From Phlebiopsis flavidoalba (lineage: Eukaryota > Basidiomycota > Agaricomycetes > Polyporales > Phanerochaetaceae): a stretch of 64,000 nt of DNA. This document shows, piece by piece, positions 46,452 through 58,274 of this stretch. Position 1 is the stretch's first letter, and every line of letters starts with the position of its first letter. The stretch spans positions 434,001 to 498,000 of the forward strand of contig JAOCPU010000002.1 of the NCBI GenBank assembly GCA_035772785.1. Reading direction: 5' to 3'. The translations under genes were made by a program, and so were the position numbers. The notes below the pieces were generated by a model, which saw only the letters and a program-made list of their open reading frames with translations, had not been told where the DNA came from and made no database searches.

Positions 46452-49400
46452 CTACGCCGCCGTCGAGGCCCCAGCCTCGGGCAGCACCTCCGCGTCGGCC
46501 CCACACGCCTCGTCCAGCAGCGCACGCAGCTGCCTTGCTCGCCACACACGCGTGCGCCGCTGCGTCGGGGCCCTCGCGTACGCGCTCCCATTTCACCGCG
46601 CGGCGGAACTCCGCGTACTCGTCCACGCGACGCGCTCGCGGACGTCGGCCCACGAGCACCCGCGACCGTGCGGTCCTCCTCGAGGTAGAGGCGCCACGCG
46701 CTGCGACGGCGGCGCGCACGGAAGTCGCGCAGGCACGCGCCGCGGAACGCGTCGGCGAGCGCGCCCCACGGCCGCGTTCGGTCGCCCACGTCGGCTGTGC
46801 GGGCAGCGCGCGGCGGCGCGGGCTTGCGAGCGGTGTGCTGCGCGACGCACGCTCGAGCCAGAGGCGGAGTCGGCGTGCAGTGCGGTTTCTGCGCAAGGAG
46901 CCCGATCACGAAGCTCCTCGCAGCGGCCCGTTTTGAGTTCGTGGTCTCAAAAATGGGGTCCGATGCCTTAGGGTGGGGGGTAGCGTAGGTTTGGGAGCGT
47001 GGCTTCGCGCGGGTCTATCAGAAGAGATGCCGGTTTTACGCGGTGTTTTAACGGTCCGTCAAACTCTCTTCCCTGGGCATGCCCAGTGTTGCAAACAGCG
47101 CGATTGGGCAGCAGCGAGGTGATCACGTTCTTCTCCCCAAGCATTGATGCCAGCGTGTCTGCCCGTGGAGCATGAGCGAGAGCCCTCTTCCATTCTACAG
47201 AAGAGGTACGCTACTAATACTCCTACACGTTGCAGAGAAACTGCCAGTGTGGAGAATGTGCCACTACGACACGCTCAGGATCCCCTGGAACGCAAAGTCC
47301 AGATTCGTCTGGTGATGACGATCTTTCAAGATCGAGCGCGTGCCGCACGAGGAACAGCTGGACCATCGGTAGGAGGACATGACGTCGGCGGGTTCTTGAC
47401 TTGAGCGTGAAATCTGCAGCGTTCACAAGCGACACTGCCGGCAGCAGGTTCACGCCTTGACACCTTGCGCTAATGTCGTCAAAGATAGCTGGCTATATGC
47501 GCGCGTTCAGACTGGATCAGCGCGTCCCGTCGGGGGCGGCCACCGGCGCACACACTCACCTTGACTAAACTTCGTGCATGCTGAGCCAGAACCCAGACCG
47601 TCCTGGCGGAGGGTGGGATACGCAAGTGTCCTGCTGTCGAGCGACTTGAGCTGTTAAACAGCGTGGCTGAAGGCTCTCCTTCTCCTTGATCTCTGTTCCG
47701 GACACGGGTTTCCGAGCAGCTAAGGACGCACACGGGCGGTCATCAGCTCGCTATGGTGCGCCATTTAGAGCGACTGAGTGTGGTGGGCATGATGCCCACC
47801 CACCGACGAGTTTCTCCGGGTACTCCAGGTCCTCTGGCTTGGGTACGTAATACCGAATCTCGGACTGCATGACGGACTGAGCCTTGAAGAATAGCCGTGT
47901 TTGCGCGTCCTGCAGCACCATCTGCAGCAGATGACTGATGTGCAGCGTCCGCAATCCCCGGCGCCCGGGCTGCCCGTCCAGGCTCAGGCTGAGCTCGTCC
48001 GCGTCCCGTCCTCGTCGTCCTCGTCGTCGAAGCGCGGGATGTCGAGCACCATGAGCGCCTGCCAGCACCGTGCACACCTCGCACAGCGCGGTCAGGCGCG
48101 GTTCGTGCAGGATGCGCGGCCGCAGGTCGTCGTAGAGATAGTCACAGAGGTTTCTCGAGGGTATTGGCTATGTTCGCCGGGCTGTCAACATGCGGATGCA
48201 GCAGGTTGAAATGGCACCCACTATAATTGGTCCCTCGCCGGAATTGAAAAAAATGCGCGGAAAAGGTCAAACTCGTCCGTGCAGAGCTGCTTGAGATAGC
48301 TGCACCCGGCTCGGGTCTTTGAACACGAAGCGATAAGGTACATTCAGTGCAGCTAAGCGAGACATACCAGGTCCACTAGCTGCAGTTCGCGTAGGGTCGA
48401 GCCCCTTTATCTCTTCAATGAGTCGCGGGACAAGAAGCCCTTTTCGTGTGCGGCAAGTAGGCTGCATGACATTCGGATAGAAGAGACGACAGCTCCTCGG
48501 GGTGAGCAGCAGCGCGCCGCTCGAGCTCTCCGAGCAATGGCGCGAGCTGGGTTGATACAGAAGTGAACCTTGTATACAGCAAATGCTGTTGAGGCGGTTT
48601 GCGACACGTCCTAGATGTAATCGATAGTTAACAGGCGTGTTCATGGAGCCAACTTTGTATGCTTGCCTTTTCGGATATCCGCTTGCTGATGTCTGCTACG
48701 AAGAGCTCGAAGGGAGACCAACGAAGAACATCTTGATGAGAGTCATGGCCCTCGTCAGGCACTGTTGGAATCCTCAGCAGGTAGATCTCTGCCTCTTTGA
48801 AATGTCTCTAAGAAACACATGAGAACCTGGAAATTCTTTGGCGCAATTGTTACGTACATGAGCCTTCAGATAGTCAATGCATATGTCGACGCGTTCGACC
48901 ATGTAGAGGAAATCTGTCTGGAAAGGGACAAGAGACTCTCCGGATGATTCAGCATGCGGGTAGGGCCTGTTCAAAGCTCCTGCGAAATATTCCCAACGCG
49001 CTCCGATGGCTTCAGTCATCTCAAGCAGGCCGATCCTGCGTCCAAGCCTAAGTTCAGCCCCCAAACCACAAACACACACCACACTCACCCGCATCCTCAA
49101 GCAACATCTCAACACGCATCCTTCAAACTCTTACCGCCCTCCTCAAACACTCCTGCCACCCCCGCAACATCCCCTCCACCTCGCCCTCCACCTCGTCTAT
49201 CCTCCTTACCAGCGCATCACACGTCGCAAGGTGCCGCCGCGACGCCGCGCTCAGTGCGCGCGGAAGTGCGCCTCCTGGCTGTGCGTCACGAGCGGTCCAC
49301 AAGCGCAAAAAACCAGTCGAAGAACTGCTGCGGCGTCGCGATCGGGCGTGCGGGGGATGCAGCGCGCCCGCCGCGGGGCGGGCCTGCGGCGTGCCGGGGC

Positions 49401-49703
49401 GTGGGCCGTGAGGCGGGGCGCGCAGCGCGGGCGACGCGGGGCGCGAGGAGGGCCCGGCCTCGGGGGACCTGAACTTGACGTTCGTGAGGTGCGTCGCGTG
49501 CGGTCGTGCGCGCGGAGGCGTACCTTGACGGGGCAGCGCGGCGTGCTCGCTGGCTGCCTTTGAGGCGAGCGACGCTGCGGGCTGCGAGGTCGCCGAGGGG
49601 CGCGCGGGCCTCCCACTCCTCGAGCGAGATCGCCGGGGGGCGGCGCGGGCTTCGGCTGGGGCGTGAGCGGGGTCGTCGGGGGCGGATGTCGTCGTCCGGC
49701 CAT
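46452..49703 (-). CDS. COG3: conserved oligomeric Golgi complex subunit 3 (Sec34)
   Basis: COG3 is a lobe A subunit of the COG tether, which captures vesicles recycling within the Golgi. Start at 49703 (MAGRRHPPPTTP), then AISLEEWEARAPLGDLAAR once one C is removed from a six-C run. Next come PQQFFDWFFALVDRS, then AHFRAHLATCDALVRRID, TEAIGARWEYF, VPFQTDFLYMVERVDICID, DISKRISEK and KGLLVPRLIEEIKGLDPTR. The best block is ISHLLQMVLQDAQTRLFF with AQSVMQSEIRYYVPKPEDL. Then RTVWVLAQ, DGQLFLVRH, DTLASMLGEKN, LLPNRALFATLGMPR and a C-terminal LRLWLERAS, ADAFRGACLRDFRA, DEYAEFRRAVKWE ending at TAG 46452-46454. Many introns and one-base shifts. The whole family length is present. Confidence 0.9.
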
Positions 49704-50104
49704 ATGTGGTTTCCAGCTGGGGTGATGCAGATTATTGCGGGCTGGGGACGACGGCGGAGGCTATAGAGACGTCGAGGAAGAGGGGTTGTAGGTGGCTGCT
49801 TCGACGGGAGGCGGCTATAGCGCCCGCGCCTCGGACGCTTTACGCGGCTCAGTGCCATCTGCACCCACAACTTGTAATTCACTCGCGCCCGAAAACTCGC
49901 AGGTTGAGGAAAAAAGGTGTCCATGTGTGTGCTGGTCCCAGTACAACGATGCGCATCGCTAACCCAAGCCCTACTATTGATACAATAAAATCCAGAGCGG
50001 GAGATGGGGGATAAAGGAGTGAGATCGTCGAATTGTCGCCTCAGGCTTCGGTGCCCGCCACGGAAAATAAAACGGCGGGGGGAAACACGGTTAACAGAAC
50101 TCAA
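49704..50104. other. short intergenic between two minus-strand genes
   Basis: About 400 bp separating the 3' end of the LAMTOR-like gene from the start of COG3. It should contain the COG3 promoter. A tract aatacaataaaatcc near 49980 is AT-rich. No gene seen. Confidence 0.45.
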
Positions 50105-51081
50105 TTAAACGGGCGCCCTGCATTCTCCTAATCTCCCCAGCTGCAGGTAATCTTGCCAACGTCCGGTAAGAGCCGCGTCCACATCGGTGGGACTCGCAAA
50201 CGGTGCCCTCGGTGGAGTTCGGCCAGCGCAACGTGTGTTGGCTGCCGTGTTGGAAAGGGGGCGGCACGTAAGGGGCAGGGACCGCGCCGTCCTCGGGAAT
50301 ACCAGTGCTCCGTCCTCGTGCGCCGGCGCGCGTCGGCGCTGTCCCACCCTGCCGCGGGTCGCGCTGCGTCCGTTGAGCCGCGCGGTGCGGAAGCTGCCCA
50401 CCTCCCACGCCGTACCCACCTGCGCCCGCGCCGCGCACGAGGCGCATGTTGAGGGATCGGGGGTCGGCGCGCAGCGCCGTGCGGGTCCGCCTCGGGCGGG
50501 AGGTACGACGCGTCGTGCCGGGGTGCAGCGAGCTCGTCGAGCGGCTCGTTTGGGGAGCGAGGGGTGCGAGGGGTCGCGCCCGCGGGTCGGCGAGTACGAC
50601 GAGAGGCGCGAGGGCAGCTGCGGGGAGCATGTCCGTGGTCTTCGAGGTGCGCGCCGAGCGCGGGGTGCGCGGAGCGGCTGCGGGTGGCGGAGCGCGAGAG
50701 GGAGGGGTCGGCGTGCTCGGGTGTCGCGTTGTGCAGTGTTGAAGGGTAGCGTTGTGTTGACGTTGACCATTTTTCTGCAAGGGAGGGTAGTTCAAATGTA
50801 TACGTGAATAGCGGTCCCTTGGGGCTGTCGTTAACCTGCATTATGCGGCGAACGCACGTACCCGTTTCTTTCGCACGTACGATCGACCCCAGGCGGTCTC
50901 TGAGGATTTGCTGGTCAAGAACATAGTTTGTCGGCCTGCAGCCCGAGCCCACGCATGAGCACAACACGGAAACCCGCCGTCTATGTTCCCGTCCACGGGT
51001 TTCACGTAGGGACGCGCTCATTTTTCTGGATCCGGGCCGGATAAGATGGGTGTTTTCGTCAGGCTCGCCCTGTCTTCCCAT
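50105..51081 (-). CDS. LAMTOR1/Ego1-like lysosomal adaptor (tentative)
   Basis: The start at 51081 gives MGRQGEPDENTHLIRP: Met-Gly with the DENT.LI motif typical of fungal LAMTOR1-domain proteins that anchor the Ragulator/EGO complex on the vacuole. After an intron (about 50952-51021, gtgaaacc...ctgcag): NYVLDQQILRDRLGSIVRA then KE. A second intron ends ccttgcag (about 50772), and KMVNVNTTLPFNTAQ follows. This order (helix, IVRAKE, MVNV) fits the domain. The remaining 220 codons are Arg/Pro-rich and uncertain. The expected N-terminal cysteines are not seen after MG; a CRSCCAACCG string lies upstream at about 51160-51190, so the true first exon may start there. Confidence 0.5.
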
Positions 51082-54000
51082 CAGCCGGGGCTCGAGTGAA
51101 CACTGGAAGAGTGCAGACGCACCAGAGAGTTGGGGCCCGCCCGCCGGCCACAACAGGCCGCACAGCAGCTGCGGCAAGCAACGCCCGTCATCGTTTCACG
51201 TGCGGCACAGCAAGCACAGTCTGGCAGGCCTCAAGGACAGAGGCACGCACCAGGCGCGCGTTGGCGTCGGTCCTCGCAGCCGCCGGCACTGGCATTGGGT
51301 AGGCGCGCCGAGCGCACGTGCGCGGAAGGGGGCGGCGGCCACCCACGCGCCCGGCGGCCCCCGCCCCCCGCCCCGACGCGTCCTCGACCCCAAGCGAAAA
51401 AAGGTTTCGCGGGAAAGCGTGTTGCACGGTGCACACCGCACTTCAAGGCCAGTATATCCGCGATGGATAATGACTTGATAGAGTGATTATCCAGGGACTA
51501 TTCAGGGGACTATCCAAAATCTTCAGCTATTCACGAAGCTATTATACCTGGTATGTATCTGTCTGAAGTGTTATGTAAGCGGCTGCACGCCTCCTATATA
51601 CGTCACAACGTCTCCGCCTCTAGTAGCATGTCTTGTTTCTTACGTTCACGACAACTTGACGATAGCTCCCTCGAGTGTCTATACCCAGCATGCCCTCGAC
51701 AATAACTGCTCCGTCGAGTGTTTCCATCTCCTACCTCTCAAAATTAGCTTCATAGGGCGAAAACACATCACGATACGGCTCCCAGGTCGTTTGACTGGAC
51801 AAAAACTGAATGTGGGTTCATGGCAAGTTCATGGCCGTCATGACGGATTGGTACTTCTGGCCGCGTGCCCATCTCGATTGTCAGCATCGGGATGGGGAAA
51901 TTCGGCAGCGGACGTTTTCACCGCGTGAGGTCCGCGCATGCGTCAGCGACAAAACGGCTGTGACGAGGTAAGTAGTCCTCCCGCCTTGTTTCCCGCGCCT
52001 GACGCTAACACTTGTTTTCCCCTACAAGCCTCTTTCTAGGCTCCTGCGGCAGCCTTATCATAGAGGATATGCCCGTGTACTCGGTGAGTGCGTCAAAAAG
52101 CAAATATTGTGGTTCACCCATCTCCTCTGATATCACAGCGACAGTGGCAGTCCAGTTGATTCGTCGATGAAGCCCACTGTCTCTGGCGCTGAGTGCGAGT
52201 GCCATTGAGCATACACACTGTGGCAGACTGTGGGTCCTTGTCAGAGACTCTCTAGGTATTTCACTTCACTCCGCACTGGCCAAAACCACTTACGACACAT
52301 GCACATTGATGATAGATAGCCCGCCGGTGGACAACTGTCCCGGTGGCGCCGAGCCATTAACGGGGCACACAGCGGCGCCGCGGATTTGCGCGTGTCACCT
52401 TAGCACGGTTACACCGCCGGCTGCAGCGACATGGATCATGCTCGCGCCGCCCTTTGGGATGTGCCATCACGCCGTCAAGTACTTCAAGGGGCCAGGGCTG
52501 GTTGGTAGTAGTGTGGGTGCGGTGTCCAGGTACATGCTCTGCAATAGCACTCGACAAGCACTCGAGTGGAGTATTACTCCCACTACCCTCAGTGCACATG
52601 TTGAATCACTTCACTGGTGATTTAGAGGCAGCGGCTGAGCAGGGGATGTGCTGCATATATGCGCCATGCACCAGAGGTCGGTACCACTAACCAAACCAAT
52701 GATCCACATGTACCTAGCAAAACCATCTCCAATCAATAAATTCAGTGATGACAATATCTCATGTTTCATGTGAGGCTCAATGTGTGTGTAGCAGGCTGCG
52801 TGCGCGGTATTGCGAGGCCCAAAGGGCGTAGCTAGGGGCGCGGTTTTTTTAAAATGGCATTTTATTCGAATATAATTATAGCTGCTGGATAATGCCTGGA
52901 TAAACGACCACTTTTGGCAAATAGAGGCCGTCGATAGTTGAGGGGGAATATCGACCTAATATGAGGTGGATATCCCGACTATCCGGCGTCTATACACTGC
53001 AGAAATTTGGCTTGAAGCGTCGACGGGTGGCAGGGGACAAAAGAGTGCCTATCGGACGGGCAGCACATAGACTATAGGCTGCCCGTCTCCGCTGTGCGGA
53101 CTTGGTCGTGATAAGGGACGCGCCGTGGCCGTTTTTGGGCGAGAGGCTGCCCCGCGCCCCATCTCATGGCGGTTATTCCGCGCGTGCTATTGGCCTCCGG
53201 GCACGGTGGGAGAGAGCCCGCGCACGCGATTTTGCATCCGCGAGAGAGAGAGCGTCGACAGAGCCATGTGCCCAGAAGGTCGACAGGGACGGGCGATTTT
53301 TTCCCCAAATTCTTCTGCAGACTCATTGGAACCCTCGTCCGGACGCTTCTGCACGACCGTGGCAGCGATATGGGATTGTGGAACAGCTGCAGCGCAAGAA
53401 TCTGCAGGAATTTGACACAACGGGTCGATGCAAGTACAAGTTTTCTCGATGGTCATACAATTTTACAGCTATAGATTTCGACGGCTGCATCGGACGCTAA
53501 ATTTAATGACGATGGGATCAGGAACATCTAGACTTTGTCGACCGTCTGATATACTGTGGCACTGATCTGAACTTCGTTTGGGTATGTAAGCACGGTAAAT
53601 ATATTCGACCTGAAAGTCTTTCCCTCTGGGGCTAATTTAGAATTTCAAGAAACCGCCTGTGTCCCCCGCCCGAGGATCCTCGACGCCTACGCCAAGGCCG
53701 TCCACGAACTCAACAACAAACAGTCACGCGCCACCACCGCTCGCACAGTTCGTACGGCGACCCGCGTCTTAAACCGCCCGCAAGGGCCTGAATGCCTACC
53801 CCCGCAGCGCAGCTTCGTGGACTTCCGCCCGCGAGCGAGGGGCGTGGCGAGCCGAGGACTGTAACGGGAAAGAGAGACCTGATAGGCCGCGCTACGCCGC
53901 GCGCCGGAGATGCGCACGGCCCCCGCCCTCGCGCGGCATCTTCGCAATACAGTCCCTCGCGCCCCGCGCCCCGCGCACGGAGGCGGGGGCCCCCCTCCGT

Positions 54001-57000
54001 TCGACGGCTGCCACAGAGCAGAGTACCAGGCGCGCCGGGCGGGGTCTCGCAGCGTCCTCACGGGGGGACTTGGGTCAGTCGCTGCGGGTGCTTCGCGCCC
54101 AATGGCGGAAAGGATTGGGTTGGGTGGACTTGTGTCCCGATCGATGTACGTGCTCGCCCAGTGGGAACACACACGCGCGCGCGCGCGTCGTCCCAACCCG
54201 CGCGGCAAAGGCAGGAGAGAGATTGCTGCTGCTAGACCGCGCTCCTGCATCAGGCGAGGCTATCGATAGGGCAGCGCCCTGAGCGGGTTCTCTCCGCCCG
54301 CTCGATCGTCGCGATAAACGGCTAGCACCGCTTTGGTAAATGAAACGAGCACTTACAACAGGACGGCTTGCAACCCAAGCCAGGTCGCGCAAACAGCGAC
54401 GGCGCATGCGCGAGTCATTAGCACAGTCATAGACCGCGACCTCGGCAAATACTTGGGTGCTTGTACGGCGGCGGGCGCGTGGGCTTAGTACCGGGCGCGC
54501 GCGCGTGGGAGCGATCTGCCCGTTCGATCGCGATCGCGCGCCTCGGCGCGTGGGGCGCTGCGCCCCCCCGTCGCGTCTCATCATCACGTCGGCGCGCGCG
54601 TGCCTGCGCCCGGCGAGCGGACGTCGCGTCCCGGCGCGCAGGGTGACGGAAAAGGTGGTGGGGGACAGCAGCCCCCTTTGAGCTAGCAGCAGCAGTTTGC
54701 GTGTGCATCAGTGGGCGCACGCTGCCCGAGCCCGAGGCGGGTGCCCTGACGGTCGTCGCGACCACGCGTCGCCCCGATCAGAAGGGCGGTCGCCCAAGCG
54801 GAGCTCGTATGCGTCGTCGGAGTGGGCGCCTGCGCGAAGCAGAGGGCGGCGGGCTGCGTGTGCGCGGCCGGCGCGGCGGGGGCAAGGTGCGCCATAATTG
54901 CAGGGGGCTGATCCGGGGCTGGCGTGTCGTCCGGATGCGGGCAGGGCACGTCCAGGCGGGGCACGCGCGCGCGCGAAGATATTTATCAGGGGCGGTCTGA
55001 TGGCCGTACCGTCACCACGGCGGGGCGCACTCTGCCCGTGTTGGGGCAGGCGTGACTAAAGGGCTCCGCGCGACGGCTCCACTGGCTTCCCCCACTCGCA
55101 AAAGTTAACACATGACACTGTGTTTGAACAGCGAACAGGCGCCTGCCGTCGCTACGGACGACGCACGCCCGTGGACGCGGTGCGCGTGGAGGAACAGGCC
55201 CGCTTTTCGCGGCTGGCTGTGCAACGCCCCCTTTGAGAGGGCGGTTTGGGCGACGCGTAGGCGGTGCACGCCAGCTGCAGGCTCGCCCACCTTGCCAGAT
55301 ATGCGGCCCCGCTGACGGGGATTTCTGCCCCCCCGTCCCAGTCGCGGTTGGGCGCGCGTCACATTACCGCGCAGATAAAGATGCCCCTGCGCGTCCGTAT
55401 CAGCCGCAACGCAGCCCGTCGCGCAGGAGGACATATGGGCTCGCCGTGATACGGGAACGCGGTTCCCACAGGGCCCCACCCGCCACGAAGGCACCATCAC
55501 CCGCTTCGAGTCCCCGGCGGCGTCACTGTGGTATGACGCGAACGGTGCGGTACGCAGAGGCCGGGGGCAGAGAGAGAGCTTCGAAAGACGTTGTCCCTCT
55601 GCTCGAGAAACCTTAATCCGCCCGGGACCGAACCTGGAGCCTAACTCCGGCAGACGCGCCTAGGGCAGCAGAGTCGCAGGAGGACGAGGGGGACAGTCGC
55701 GGGTGTACGCTGCAGCGGCCGCGCGGCGAGGCTGGAGGGGAAAACGAGAGACAGGGACCCCGGTCCGAAGGCTCCCGCGACCTCGCGACGCGACGATCCA
55801 CGTCTGCCGACAGCTAGGTGCGCCCGCGGTAAGGTGGTTCTCGCAGTACAGTAGCGCGGACGGACAGCGACAGGGTTCGCCATATTCGAAGGGGCGGCTG
55901 CCTCCGCCCGCGGCCAGACGGGCAGGCAGCCACGCAGGCCACCAGGTGCAGCAGGCGCCATTGCACGAACTCGGTGCAGCTTGGCCGCGTCTCTGGCAGC
56001 TGCGGCAGGTGAGGACGCTGTTCGAACTTCTTGCGTCCCAGTTACGCAGAAAACAGCTATCTCGGTGTAGCGGCCCGCGCGATCTGCTCCCCGCGGCGCG
56101 TTTTAAGCCGCAAGCCCATCTCCCGGCCCGGTATGAGGATATATTCGTACGCCCGATAGGGACGGGAGGGCTGCGAAAGATTGACACCAAGACGAGTGGC
56201 CTGGCGTGTAGCTGCCCTCTAGCCCGCGGAGGTCTGGTACGAAGCTGCGTGCAGCTCCAGTCGCTGGCAGCCGGCCGCGTTGCCTGCGAAATGTCGTACG
56301 CGTCTGATGCGCATCATAGTGTAGACGAGTTGGGAACAGGGTAGCCAGTGCGTAGAGGACTGTCCTGTTACCTGACGGTTGTTCAGCGAAGCTGAGTTGC
56401 GCGGCTTCCTCCCCACAAAACCATGGAGCCTGTCGCGCGCCTCGGCGCCAGAACGAGCAGCGGGGGTAGGACGCTGAGCGCAAAAAATCTCTGCTCCAGG
56501 ATGGATGCAATGGAGGCGTGATGGGATGATGGATGATGATTTAACCCCTGGCGCGATCAGGCCCATTTACGCTGGGAGCGGCGGGAGCTGGCGAAGCTCG
56601 AAGGGTCCGCACATGGCAGAGTATAGCGTCGCTCACGCGCCTCTGCATTTCAGAAAACGCGTTCTGGAAAGGCGGGAATGCGGCGGGTTCCGCTCACGCG
56701 CGTGCGCGTGGTGAAGCGCACGGCTGACGACGGGCGTGGAAAGCGTGGGGTAGTGGAAACAGCGAGAGGTGCGATGGCCTGTGCGTTCGCTGCTGAGCCG
56801 AGAGGGGCAGAAAGGGCGTCCCTGGGATCGCGCAGAGCGCGCGAATCCGGCCCCCCCCCGCGCGATTTCGGTGAGTCTGCCCGTGGTGGAAGGTCGCGAC
56901 GCTATTTGTAGGGCTCCGCTTTGCGAGATTGCCACAATGGGCTGCGCGGACTTGCCCGATCGCACGGCCAGGCCATGATCGTGTGCGCGGGCGGGCCGTG

Positions 57001-58274
57001 GGCGGGAGGACGTGCCACCGAGCAGAGAAACGGACGGAGATTGGGCAGGAGATCGCGTCTGTGTCTGGGACCAGGAGGAGATAACGCACGGCCAAGGGCG
57101 GGGCAGAGCGAGATGCGATTAGACACCTTGTTGGACACGTAATATTTGTAAGGGGCCTCGCAACCTGGACGAAGCATCTCGAGCGTCTTGGGGGCCCATA
57201 CCCATTAGCCCGTCTCCCACAAAAGTTGTTCTAGCTTTCCCCCGGGTCCCCTCTCGGCGTGGCTGCATACCTATACCGCACCTCTCCAGCCCTCCATGGC
57301 CGCTTGATCTGCCCTTCCTCCGTCCCATTGCGCTCCGCAGTACATGGTCGTCCTCGGCAACGCTGAGCTCATAACCCCCTCTTTCACCACACTGTCTGCT
57401 CATTCGAGGACGGCGTTCGAGCTCGAGCGAGGAGGCTCGACTTCTGATGGTGATACCCTCGCCCGTCTTCGAGTCCGTGTATCCGAGTCCGGCACGACGG
57501 TAAGCATCGCGCCCCGGTCCCAGCACCGCGCCCGCTCATATGAAAAACGCACCCGTAAAAAAGTCCGCTGATTCACCTAGGCACCACCTTCACCACAAAA
57601 ACCTATCCGACGCCGCAAACCGCCCTCGCTGCCCTTTCGTCGGCCCGTTGACGCGACGCTATCGGAGATCACAGTATCCAGGTCCCGGAAGGCCCATAGC
57701 TCCTGGAGGGGGGGGGAACCTACAAGCACCGAGCCCGGCGGGACCAAACTTTCACCACCACCACCACCACCCTCACCACCAAGCACCTCCTCCCCGCACC
57801 GCAATCAGGCGCAGGGGACCATGTTGCCAGATGGGCTGCCGCAGCACCCGGTGCATCCATGTAGCACCTGTCGAACCGCAACCTATTCAACCGCCGCCAC
57901 ACGCTTCAGTCCTTGTGGGAGAGTTACTCGCTTTAATCTCCCGCATAGCAGACTGTCAGAGCAACAGATGCACATGGTCATTCCTACGACGCCGCCGCGC
58001 CGGGACCCGACGCCCGCCGCGCCGCGGTTCCATGGCGCCTCCGCCGCACGAGCAGAAGCACGCACGCCGCCGGGTCCACCTCTCTTCGCCTGCCATAAAA
58101 GGCCAGCGCTACTGGCGGCGCTGGGGGCGCAGGCGCTAGGCGCGGAGGCGGGACGGGCAACGCGCATGCCATCGTCCGCTCGGCACTGATCCCCGTCGAG
58201 AAGCATCCAACGTCGTAGTTTGCCTGTCCAGCCAGTGCGTGCGTGCTTTTCCCTTAATCTAGCGGCGACCATAT
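51082..58274. other. long GC-rich region without supported genes
   Basis: About 7 kb. 51.2-51.4 kb and 53.7-57.1 kb are very GC-rich and open on all strands by composition. Three places look slightly protein-like but fit no family: minus 52005-52310 (AVISEEMGEPQYLLFDAL, and GGLSIINVHV just before a gtaagtgg donor), plus 53660-53815 (ILDAYAKAVHELNNKQ) and plus 57344-57500. 52.7-53.0 kb is AT-richer. The last kilobase before 58.27 kb probably holds the 5' exon and promoter of the zinc-cluster regulator. Confidence 0.4.

Noticed and set aside
55610..55680. A minus-strand stretch resembling a tRNA (gcgcgtctgccgg...ggttcggtcccgggcgg)
   Set aside because: The T-stem has a mismatch, no matching 5' acceptor strand is found within 80 bases and no anticodon stem forms. 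Treated as chance or a remnant.
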